Below are positions 9,618 through 17,329 of a stretch of DNA of 64,000 nucleotides, piece after piece. A program made the translations under genes and the position numbers. Below the pieces are notes generated by a model. The model had not been told where the DNA came from and searched no databases. It saw nothing but the letters and a program-made list of their open reading frames with translations. The stretch spans positions 1-64,000 of the forward strand of contig JAJYWB010000003.1 in NCBI GenBank assembly GCA_021791715.1, in the 5' to 3' direction. Position 1 is the first letter of the stretch. The number at the start of each line of letters is the position of its first letter. This DNA is from Planctomycetota bacterium (GTDB taxonomy: Bacteria; Planctomycetota; Planctomycetia; Isosphaerales; Isosphaeraceae).

Positions 9618-10598
9618 ATGTACGCGGGTATAACAATCAGACATTTAGTTGCTGATACGTTTCGTCAATCGATCGCGTCGCGGTTGTTCATGGCGACGAC
9701 CGCGGCGATATTCGTTTGCGTCGCGCTCTGCGCGAGCGCTCGAATCGAGGGAAAGGGAGCGACGACTCCCAAGGGGGAGACCGAGCTTTTCGGCGGCGAC
9801 GGCAAGCCGCTTTCGGGTCCGAATCCCAAACCGGGACACGTATCTTTAGGTTTTGGTGCGATTACTTTGCCGCTGTTTCGCGACGCCGAGGAGGAAGTTT
9901 TATTTCTTGAATCGGCGCTGGCGAAGTGGGGCGCGGGATCGATCGGGGTTTTACTGGCGATCGTCTGGACGGGGGGCTTTTTACCCGATTTCCTTCGTCC
10001 GAGCTCGGTGTCGATTCTGCTGGCGAAACCGCTTTCGCGCACGACGCTTCTGATCGGTAAATGCGTGGGGATTCTTATATTTGTCTCCGTCGAGGCGATC
10101 GCGTTCGTCGGCGGCACGTGGATCGCTCTCGGTTTGAGAACCGGGATCTGGAATTCGGCGTATCTTTGGGCCGCGCCCCTTTTCGTCCTCGAATTCGGCG
10201 TGGTTTTCGCGATCTCGGCGCTGCTCGCGGTTTGGACGCGGAACGCTTCGGCGGCGATTTTCGGGTCGATAGCGTTTTGGGTTATATGTACGCTAGTTAA
10301 TTATGGAAGATTTGTGATGCACGAAGTCTACGCGGTCGCTCCCAAAGAGGCGTCGATTCCGACGGGATTCGTCGGGTTCGTCGAGGCGATTTATTGGCTT
10401 CTTCCCAAACCCGCCGATCTCGCGATTTGGCTTGAGCAAACGATCGGCGCCGCCCGCGAATTCGCGATTCCATCTTCGTACGAGAATATGATGGATATCG
10501 GAGGTTATCATCCAATATTGTCGGCGTTCAGCTCGTCGCTTTTCGCGATCGTCGTATTCGTCGTCGCGACGCGACGTTTCGCGGAAATTGATTATTAA
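9618..10598 (+). CDS. ABC-2 type transporter permease
   Basis: 326 residues from the ATG at 9618, just after the ATPase stop. There are about six hydrophobic segments: near residues 20-40, 110-128, 145-170, 180-205, 208-228 and 300-320. A hydrophilic loop between the first two is on the outside. The text FLPDFLRPSSVSILLAKPLSRTTLLIGK is the typical ABC-2 cytoplasmic loop that contacts the ATPase. It ends in a short tail, RRFAEIDY. With the preceding ATPase it would form a homodimeric exporter. Its location between two sets of TadE/TadG-like genes suggests a role in the same envelope process, but no substrate can be assigned. Confidence 0.88.
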   Translation: MYAGITIRHLVADTFRQSIASRLFMATTAAIFVCVALCASARIEGKGATTPKGETELFGGDGKPLSGPNPKPGHVSLGFGAITLPLFRDAEEEVLFLESALAKWGAGSIGVLLAIVWTGGFLPDFLRPSSVSILLAKPLSRTTLLIGKCVGILIFVSVEAIAFVGGTWIALGLRTGIWNSAYLWAAPLFVLEFGVVFAISALLAVWTRNASAAIFGSIAFWVICTLVNYGRFVMHEVYAVAPKEASIPTGFVGFVEAIYWLLPKPADLAIWLEQTIGAAREFAIPSSYENMMDIGGYHPILSAFSSSLFAIVVFVVATRRFAEIDY

Positions 10599-11001
10599 TC
10601 ATAAATAAGTATGAGTATAAAAATTTGTCGCCGCGCGATTCGATCGCGGCGACGGGAATTCGTCGCCGCGTCGGTCGAACGGATCGTCGCGGTTCGCTTC
10701 TCGTCGAACAGCGTCGAACATCGTCGACGCGCAAGGAAAGCGACACGCTCGATCGCCTCACGCATCGTTTTGACGACTTCTGGAAACATAAAAGCTTTCG
10801 AAAAGTGGGATTTCGCGACCTTCGGCGGCTGAGAACTAGGGTTTTATTGAGGATCGCCGGCGATCGTGATCATCGTGATTTTCTCTCGATCGCGGTCGAT
10901 CGCTTGGGAACGGTTTGCGTCGATGTTTCGCGATATTTCGAAGCGAAACGGACGATGGAGAACGCTCGTCGGCGTTCGCGGCGGGTTCGAAGGAGTGCTT
11001 T
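10599..11001. other. Intergenic region within the Tad-like cluster
   Basis: About 400 bp with no convincing gene. Open frames here have the Arg/Ser-rich composition of chance frames. It ends with AAGGAG, the ribosome-binding site for the ATG at 11002. No clear terminator or promoter was found, so I cannot say whether the downstream genes are a separate transcription unit. Confidence 0.4.
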
Positions 11002-11418
11002 ATGCGTGTTGTCGATCGGCGGAATCGGGACGAACGGCGCGGAGGCGCGGTCGTCGAATTGGCCTTCGTGGCGCCGCTGTTTATTTTGCTGATATTGGGA
11101 CTTATTGAGTCGGCGCGATTGGGAATGGTTGCGCAGTTGCTGACGACCGCGGCCCGCGAAGGATGCCGAGTCGCGATCATTTACGGAAGTACCCAGACGA
11201 CTGTACAAAACGCGGTCGATCAGGTTTTGGCGGGATCGGGGATTTCGGTGGGGACGGTCAATCCGACCCCGTCGAACTGGCAGACGATCTCGAACGGATC
11301 GGCGGTCACCGTTTCGCTGAGCGTCCCGTATTCGAGCGTGAGCTGGCTGCCGACGCCGCTGTTCCTCGGGGGAACGACGATCTCGGCCTCGGCGACGATG
11401 AGCTCGGAAAACCCCTAG
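11002..11418 (+). CDS. TadE-like pseudopilin, third copy
   Basis: 138 residues from the ATG at 11002, which follows AAGGAG; the longer frame from 10915 has no such signal and a non-typical N-terminus. The start MRVVDRRNRDERRGGAVVE gives the basic tail and conserved Glu. The hydrophobic segment ALFILL-type stretch (LAFVAPLFILLILGLIE) follows, then TTAAREGCRVAI, the TadE signature. The periplasmic part is short (about 90 residues) and Ser/Thr-rich. It pairs with the TadG-like gene 61 nt downstream, repeating the TadE-TadG pairing seen at 5598-8750. Confidence 0.87.
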   Translation: MRVVDRRNRDERRGGAVVELAFVAPLFILLILGLIESARLGMVAQLLTTAAREGCRVAIIYGSTQTTVQNAVDQVLAGSGISVGTVNPTPSNWQTISNGSAVTVSLSVPYSSVSWLPTPLFLGGTTISASATMSSENP

Positions 11419-11479
11419 AAACGGAATGCGGATCAAACATATCTTTAGAAGATCAGCGCAAATACGCGTGGAGAATGAC

Positions 11480-12622
11480 ATGAGACGTTTCCATTTATCG
11501 AGAAAAGCGCGGGGGGTGAGCATGATTCTCTTCGTCGCGCTTTTACCCGTCGTCGCGGGAATGATGTCGGTCGGCGTCGATTTCGCGGTCGTCGCGACGG
11601 CGGAGGCGCAATTGGGCGCCGCGGCCGATGCGGGCGCGCTCGCGGGAGCGAACACGCTCGCGAACGAGGCGACTTTGAGCACGACGTTCAACGGCTGGGG
11701 AGGGCTGATGAGCCAGGCCGCGAATTCGGCTCAAACGTACGCTCAGGATAATAATATCCTTAATCAACAACCCGTTTTCCTGCCCAACGCGGCGAATTCG
11801 CCCGGAGGCGATATCGTCGTCGGTTACGTGAACCCGGCGACGAACACGTGGTATCCTCCGCCCGGGTTTATGGGGCAATACAATTCGGTGATGGTGAACG
11901 TTTCGCGCAACGCGCAGCACGGCGGGGTCGTACCCGGCTTTTTCAGCAGGATCCTCGGCTTTCACGGGTCGTCGATCACGGCGCAAAGCATTGGTACAGT
12001 TGTGAATGATCAAGTGTTGGGTTTCAGCCCCTCGGCCACCCAAAACGCGAGCCTGCTGCCGATCGTCCTTGATACCAACACGTATCAGTTGATGATCGAG
12101 AATGAAACGACCGATCAGTACACATACAACGCCTCGCAGGGCACGGTGACTTCGGGGCCCGACGGCGTTTACGAATCGGTGCTCTATCCCGTCTCGAACA
12201 ACGATCCGGGAAACTGGGGTACGATTAAAGTGAACACGTCGAACAACAGTACGGCGACGCTTGTCAATCAGATTGAGAACGGGATTAATTTATCGTCGTC
12301 GATTCAGCTTGATTCGACGACTGGAACTTACACCTTTTCGGGGAATCCCGGGATCAGCGCCGGGATCAAGGGGGCGCTCGAGAGTATTATCGGGCAGCCG
12401 CGCGTGATTCCGATTTACACGTCGACGAGCGGCAACGGCAACAACGCGACCTACACGGTCAATCAGTTCGCGGTCGTGCGAATCGTCGCGGTGAATTTTC
12501 AAGGAAATCCCAAGTACGTCATCGTTCAACCCGCGCTCACTCGGGACCCGAATATCATTCGGGGAGGCCCTCAAACCACGTGGTCGGCGGGCGGTTATGT
12601 TCACGTCTACCTTTCTCACTAA
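11480..12622 (+). CDS. TadG-like protein without vWA domain
   Basis: 380 residues from the ATG at 11480, which has GGAG 6 nt upstream. The N-terminus (RKARGVSMILFVALLPVVAGMMSVGVDFAVVATAEAQL) has one membrane segment and then GAAADAGALAGANTLA, homologous in layout to the IDLGMMAIAKNQCQNAADAAALTAA stretch of the larger TadG-like protein. No MIDAS (DxSxS) motif is present, so this is the short form. The rest is Asn/Ser/Thr-rich, as in exported planctomycete proteins, and no other domain was recognised. Likely role: envelope-anchored partner of the TadE-like protein encoded just upstream. Confidence 0.8.
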   Translation: MRRFHLSRKARGVSMILFVALLPVVAGMMSVGVDFAVVATAEAQLGAAADAGALAGANTLANEATLSTTFNGWGGLMSQAANSAQTYAQDNNILNQQPVFLPNAANSPGGDIVVGYVNPATNTWYPPPGFMGQYNSVMVNVSRNAQHGGVVPGFFSRILGFHGSSITAQSIGTVVNDQVLGFSPSATQNASLLPIVLDTNTYQLMIENETTDQYTYNASQGTVTSGPDGVYESVLYPVSNNDPGNWGTIKVNTSNNSTATLVNQIENGINLSSSIQLDSTTGTYTFSGNPGISAGIKGALESIIGQPRVIPIYTSTSGNGNNATYTVNQFAVVRIVAVNFQGNPKYVIVQPALTRDPNIIRGGPQTTWSAGGYVHVYLSH

Positions 12623-12637
12623 GCGGAGGGAGCTTCC

Positions 12638-13288
12638 ATGCGTATCGGTTTGTTTCGGATGTTCATCTTTTTGATTACCGCGGCGATGTTTCAATCGACG
12701 CACGCCGCGGCTCAAACGTCGCTCGCGGTCGCGGCCGCGACGGCGAATCGGATCGAGGAGGATTGGTCGGTCGTGGTGTCGAGTTACGATACCGACGGCG
12801 TCGGTCCTCAGATTACGACTTCGATGAGTCCGGTGAGCGATAATTCGACTCCGTTCGTCGCGTTCGACCTGAATTATCGTGAATACCCCGATTTTATCGC
12901 GGGGGGGATGCAAACGCAGGTTTGGTCGGGGGCGAATCTCGCGGGTTACGCGACCCAGGGGACGAGTCAGCTTCAAAACAACAACGAGACGATCACGTGG
13001 ACCCAGCGGATGACATTGGGATCGGGTTCCGTCACATATCTGGTATTGAACGGCTCGTCGCAATCGTTCGGTCAATTTGGGCAAACTTACGGGCTCTCCC
13101 CCGTCAGTTTTCCGACGTCGGTGACTTCGTTCGCGGGCTATTCGCCGGCGACTTCGATTAAAAATTCCGGCGCGAGCTGGGAATCGAACCTCGTCACCAG
13201 CATGACTCTCACCCAGGTGCGGTATTACTCGGGAAGCACGCTGCTTGCGACCGACAGCACGCAGTACTCGGTGAACCTGAATCCGTGA
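12638..13288 (+). CDS. Small exported protein, last gene of the Tad-like cluster
   Basis: 216 residues. A signal peptide is clear: MRIGLFRMFIFLITAAMF followed by a cleavage-like STHAAAQT. The mature part is Ser/Thr/Gln-rich and predicted to be all beta; no family was recognised. GGAGGG lies about 7 nt before the ATG. The gene starts 15 nt after the TadG-like stop and is followed by a strong hairpin terminator, so it is very likely the last gene of the same transcript. It may be a substrate or accessory surface component of the pseudopilin machinery; this is an inference from position only. Confidence 0.75.
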   Translation: MRIGLFRMFIFLITAAMFQSTHAAAQTSLAVAAATANRIEEDWSVVVSSYDTDGVGPQITTSMSPVSDNSTPFVAFDLNYREYPDFIAGGMQTQVWSGANLAGYATQGTSQLQNNNETITWTQRMTLGSGSVTYLVLNGSSQSFGQFGQTYGLSPVSFPTSVTSFAGYSPATSIKNSGASWESNLVTSMTLTQVRYYSGSTLLATDSTQYSVNLNP

Positions 13289-13728
13289 TCGAGATCGATA
13301 CGGCGATGCGCGGGGCGGATCAAAGCCGGTCCGCCCCGGTTTTATTAATCGAATGTGAAAATGCATAAATCTAAGCATAATCATATAATGTTCTAAATTG
13401 TTCTTCGGCTTGTGTGCGATCGCGGCTTCGTATAATGTGAATTGAATGAATCGGAACCGATAGCTTCTCCGTTTGTGCGAATGGAACGATTCGGAACCGA
13501 TCGCGCCGCGATGCGGCGGGGACGTCATAATATCGGTATCGTCGAAAGGACTAGAACACGTTCGGCCGCGTGGCGACCCGTGTTCTTGGGTCGACGACGC
13601 CGGCTCGTGCGGACGTTCGAGCGAAAAACTCGCCTCGCGACACGCCGAGGCGCCAAGCCGCCGCTATCGGTCGCGGCGACCGAGCGTCGTGGGCCTCGCG
13701 TCTCAATCGTATTAATGAGTTATTATTC
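13289..13728. other. Intergenic region with terminator
   Basis: About 440 bp. Apart from the terminator at 13312-13345 I see no gene. The stretch 13345-13440 is AT-rich and could hold the promoter for the FG-GAP gene. A short duplicated phrase, TCGGAACCGAT, occurs near 13449 and 13492. An in-frame upstream extension of the next gene runs through here but has no ribosome-binding site and unnatural composition. Confidence 0.4.
13312..13345 (+). terminator. Rho-independent terminator
   Basis: Perfect stem GGGGCGGA (13312-13319) / TCCGCCCC (13330-13337) with a 10-nt loop, followed by GGTTTTATT. It lies 24 nt after the stop of the small exported protein gene and closes the Tad-like cluster. Confidence 0.85.
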
Positions 13729-15471
13729 ATGTACTTAAGATTATCTTATCGAGTCGTCGCGGGAATCGTGGTGGTTTTGGTTGTGATCGGCGGGATGATC
13801 GCGTATGTCGCGATTGGAGGGGCGCCCGCTCGGCCGATCCCGAACGGCTCGATTCCGTTTGACCGAGCCCGCGCCGCCGCTTCGTCCTCGATCGTTTTCA
13901 AGGCTCGACAATTGCCGTTTACTTACGTGCGAGGCGAGGCCGGCAAAAAGCTGCCGATTGAGACGACGGGAGGGGGCGTGGGAATGCTCGATTACGACGG
14001 CGACGGCGATCTCGATCTGTTCTTCGCTCAGGGAGTTCCTTTGCCGGTCGGTTCGGCGAAAAATCCTCCCGCCGACGTGCTGCTCCGTAATGACGGGAAT
14101 CGCGTTTTCACCGACGTCTCCGCCGCGGCCGGGTTGACGTCGAAGGGTTACGGACAAGGCGTGACGGTCGCCGATTACGACGGCGACGGATTTCCCGATG
14201 TTTATGTCACACGCTACGGCGGAAACACGCTTTGGCGTAATCAAGGAAATGGAACGTTTCAAGATGTAACTCAAAAAGCCGGGGTCGCGGTCGGGCTCTG
14301 GAGCCTGGGCGCCGCGTTTTTTGATTACGACAACGACGGCGATCTCGATCTCTTCGTCGCTAATTATTTCGACTTCGATCCTTCCCTGGCGCCTTATGAT
14401 AAAGATCGAGTCACTCAAGAACCGATTTACGGAGCGCCTTCGAGGTTCGACGGTCAGCCCGATACGCTTTTTCAGAATGACGGCTCGGGTCGATTCGTCG
14501 ACGTCACCGCGAAAGCGGGCGTCGCCGGGAAAGGTCGAGGAATGGGAGTCCTCGCGACCGATTTCGACGAAGATGGTTATATGGACATATTCGTTGCTAA
14601 CGACGCCGAGGCGAACGCGCTTTGGCGCAATAAAGGCGATGGAACGTTCGAGGAACTCGGAAGCCTTTCGGGAGTCGCTCTCAACGCCGAGGGAATGTCC
14701 GAGGCCAACATGGGAATCGCATATGGTGATACAAATGATGATTTGCTCCCCGATATCTTGGTGACTCACTTTTGGGACGAACACGATACGCTCTGGAGAA
14801 GGATCGACGCCGGGAAAGGAAGCATTTTCTTTCAAGATCAAACGAAAGAAGCGGGGCTCGCCGCAGAAACAAGGCCCTTCACGGGCTGGGGAACCGCGTT
14901 CGCCGATTTCGACCACGACGGCGCCGTCGATTTGATCGGCACGACGGGCCATATCAGACCTGAACGGGATAAGACATACACTTATGAAAGTCCTGCGATT
15001 ATATTTCGCAACAACGGCTCGGGTCGATTCCTGATTAACAATTCCACCGCGGGCGAGTATTTTCAAACGAGGCACATCGGCAGAGGGTTGGCGACGGGAG
15101 ATCTCGACGGCGACGGCGACCTTGATGTCGTCATCGTCCACCATCACGAGCCGAGCGTCGTATTGTGGAATGAGACCGAAACTAAAGGTCGATATCTTGT
15201 CGTCGATCTGCGAGGTTCGGGCAAGAATCGCGATGCGATCGGCGCTCGGGTCACGATTCGAGCCGGAGGTAAAACCCAAATTCGCACTCTTGACGGCGGC
15301 GGAAGTTACATCAGTTCGAATGATCGCAAGCTTCACTTTGGATTGGGAAACGCGAAACAGGTCGATGAATTAACGATCCGTTGGCCTTCGGGGAACACAC
15401 AAACCATTAGAGATGTAGCGAACAACCAACTTTTGAATATCATACAAGAGGAACAAAAACCCCGCGATTGA
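13729..15471 (+). CDS. FG-GAP/VCBS repeat protein with C-terminal ASPIC/UnbV domain
   Basis: 580 residues from the ATG at 13729, giving an N-terminal membrane anchor or signal (YRVVAGIVVVLVVIGGMIAYVAIG). The body is a beta-propeller of FG-GAP repeats, each with a calcium-loop-like acidic motif: DYDGDGDLD, DYDGDGFPD, DYDNDGDLD, DFDEDGYMD, DFDHDGAVD, DLDGDGDLD. The C-terminus (about 500-575) is the ASPIC/UnbV domain: GARVTIRAGGKTQIR, GGSYISSNDRKLHFGLG, ELTIRWPSG. Proteins of this CRTAC1-like family are secreted and frequent in planctomycetes. Their biochemical role is not settled; ligand or adhesion functions are usually assumed. The stop codon lies inside a hairpin that terminates it and the convergent PEP-CTERM gene. 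Confidence 0.9.
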   Translation: MYLRLSYRVVAGIVVVLVVIGGMIAYVAIGGAPARPIPNGSIPFDRARAAASSSIVFKARQLPFTYVRGEAGKKLPIETTGGGVGMLDYDGDGDLDLFFAQGVPLPVGSAKNPPADVLLRNDGNRVFTDVSAAAGLTSKGYGQGVTVADYDGDGFPDVYVTRYGGNTLWRNQGNGTFQDVTQKAGVAVGLWSLGAAFFDYDNDGDLDLFVANYFDFDPSLAPYDKDRVTQEPIYGAPSRFDGQPDTLFQNDGSGRFVDVTAKAGVAGKGRGMGVLATDFDEDGYMDIFVANDAEANALWRNKGDGTFEELGSLSGVALNAEGMSEANMGIAYGDTNDDLLPDILVTHFWDEHDTLWRRIDAGKGSIFFQDQTKEAGLAAETRPFTGWGTAFADFDHDGAVDLIGTTGHIRPERDKTYTYESPAIIFRNNGSGRFLINNSTAGEYFQTRHIGRGLATGDLDGDGDLDVVIVHHHEPSVVLWNETETKGRYLVVDLRGSGKNRDAIGARVTIRAGGKTQIRTLDGGGSYISSNDRKLHFGLGNAKQVDELTIRWPSGNTQTIRDVANNQLLNIIQEEQKPRD

Positions 15472-15490
15472 ACGAATCGCGGGGTCGGTT
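15460..15490. terminator. Bidirectional hairpin terminator between convergent genes
   Basis: Perfect 10-bp stem CCCCGCGATT (15460-15469) / AATCGCGGGG (15475-15484) with a 5-nt loop. On the minus strand it is followed by GTTTTTGTT, a good U-tract for the PEP-CTERM gene. On the plus strand the T-run is weaker (TCGGTTT). The FG-GAP stop codon is within the hairpin. Confidence 0.75.
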
Positions 15491-15516
15491 TAAAATTCGT
15501 TGAACGCCAAGGTCGG

Positions 15517-16215
15517 TTATGCGGTCACCGCTTTACGGCTGCGACGGACAAGGCGAACCGCACCAAGCGAACCGATTCCCAACAATGCGAGCGAAGCGGG
15601 CTCGGGAACGGTCCCTTGCAAGCTAGCGACAAACCCCTCGGTTCCATAATGAGTATTGAGCGTATCGAACGTCAAGGTGTTCGTGCCCGCTTGGAACCCC
15701 GAGGTGATCGACAGCGGATACAACTTGGTATATCCTTGATCGGGAGTCGGAGTTGGGGTAATCGCGTTGCTGATCAGTTTTCCGTTCAAATAAACCGCGG
15801 TGATTTGGTCGTCGGAACTCACCTTGCCGGTGATCATAGCTTGGTCGACGACTCCAGCGGCGAGCGTGAAAGTCGTCGTGTAATTGAACGTCCCATTCAA
15901 GACGGGGTTTTCGGCTTGGCCCTTGCTATTCCCGAACGCGGTGATCCATTGCGATCCCGAAGGAGGATTGACCCAACTGTGGCCGCCTAAATCAATAACC
16001 GGCGCCACGACGATCGCGTTCACGGTTCCACTCCCGCCAAAACCGCCGGTCCCCGTGGTGGAATACGTGACCTTCCAATTCGGGTCGGAGGTGCCGAGAG
16101 CCAGTCCGGCGCCGGTGCTGTAAAGAGTCGAAATCGGCTCGGCTCGGCCGACCGTCGCGAAAGCGGCGGAGGCCAATCCAATCGCGAGAAAAAGAGCAAT
16201 TCTAGAAACTTTCAT
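15517..16215 (-). CDS. PEP-CTERM sorting-domain exported protein
   Basis: 232 residues. There is a signal peptide at 1-25 (ALFLAIGLASAAFATVGRA) and a PEP-CTERM tail at about 205-232: VPEPASLALLGIGSLGAV, a transmembrane stretch, then the basic RLVRRSRK end. This tail directs sorting by an exosortase in species that make exopolysaccharide. The mature domain is Gly/Thr-rich, probably a beta-sandwich, with DQITAVYLNGKLI and NTLTFDTLN, a pattern common in PEP-CTERM surface proteins. GGGAG lies 9 nt before the ATG. No exosortase gene is in the window. Function of the mature part unknown. Confidence 0.9.
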   Translation of the reverse strand: MKVSRIALFLAIGLASAAFATVGRAEPISTLYSTGAGLALGTSDPNWKVTYSTTGTGGFGGSGTVNAIVVAPVIDLGGHSWVNPPSGSQWITAFGNSKGQAENPVLNGTFNYTTTFTLAAGVVDQAMITGKVSSDDQITAVYLNGKLISNAITPTPTPDQGYTKLYPLSITSGFQAGTNTLTFDTLNTHYGTEGFVASLQGTVPEPASLALLGIGSLGAVRLVRRSRKAVTA

Positions 16216-17329
16216 GTGCGGAACTCCCAGGGTGTTCGTTGTTCCGAAACTAACTGAAAAACCCGAAACGCCCGAGATTCTGTATTTTACCCAGCCACCG
16301 AGTCGAAACGGTCCTCAAAAAGATGCCTGAGGGTGAGTCTTCAGGAACCCAAGGAACCGCATCACCTCCACTCAATCATCGCTGACGTTTCAGGACGTTA
16401 GTATCGTAATCAACCTTCATCCTCGATCTCAATGGTATTTTTGGAAAAAACAGAAGTTATCCCTCGGGGTCGATTCCTGTCATCCTTCGCACGCGCTTCT
16501 CAAATCACCTGAATCGAAACGGAATAAGCCGGATAACCGCCATATATCGCACGAATCGATCAGCTAATGCATGAACCAAACCGCGCCAAATTCATTCATG
16601 TGTGCTGTTGCGTGTACGCCTAATCGATCGGTTTGTAACCGAAAAGTCGCCATGTATTCAAAAAAGCCCCGCTCGATATTCCCTTCTTTCATCGACATCT
16701 CGCTTTCATTCCTCATTCACACGAACCTCTCAAGCCGGTTTTAAAAGACAGTCTAGTTCACGTTCGCTTCACGTCGTTCCACCGCAATCCCAAGTTGTTT
16801 TTTTTCAACATCGCTCGCTTGATCCAACACTCAACCGCGTTCCAGAAGCGTCGTCGGGCGTGTGACGATTCCCTCATTTCGTTTTCGCCGTCATTCTCGA
16901 TCACCATCGGCGATCCGATCTTAATGAAAACCGCGATTTCCGCGGTCCGAGAGGATCAATCGGTCTTTTCCTCCCGCTCAGAACGACCATACCGTTGCGA
17001 AGCACCGCTCGACAGTCTATCGTCGGATTGTGCCGGTTGGATCGACGTCCTCGGGCTTCGCTCAACCCGCCAAATTACCGAACCCACCGAATTTCATCCC
17101 CCCGCTCGCCTCGCCCCGTCGCGAGCCGGTCGTGCGGCGAGGGATCGCGGCAGGGACGTCTCGTTCTCGGACGAATCGCCCGATGAGGTTCAAGCCGCTC
17201 CGCTTCCCCGGAGGTTCGGGAGCGACGAAGGCGAATCGACCTCGCACGATATCGACCCGATCGACATCGCCGCGGTTTCGCTGGATTCGGTCGTCTCGCT
17301 TTCACACCCTGATCGTTCGGGAGATCCAC
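16216..17329. other. Intergenic region between divergent PEP-CTERM and WD40 genes
   Basis: About 1.1 kb. No convincing gene was found; short frames are Ser/Arg/His-rich with no ribosome-binding site. A frame continuous with the WD40 gene extends upstream to 17030, but its product is Arg/Pro-rich and unlike a signal peptide. One hairpin-like element, CCTGA/TTCAGG, occurs near 16327-16345. Promoters for both genes should lie here, but no consensus pair was identified. Confidence 0.4.

Noticed and set aside
13741-15336. 531-codon open frame on the minus strand opposite the FG-GAP/UnbV gene
   Set aside because: It is a mirror of the codon usage; no domain, signal or ribosome-binding site supports it.
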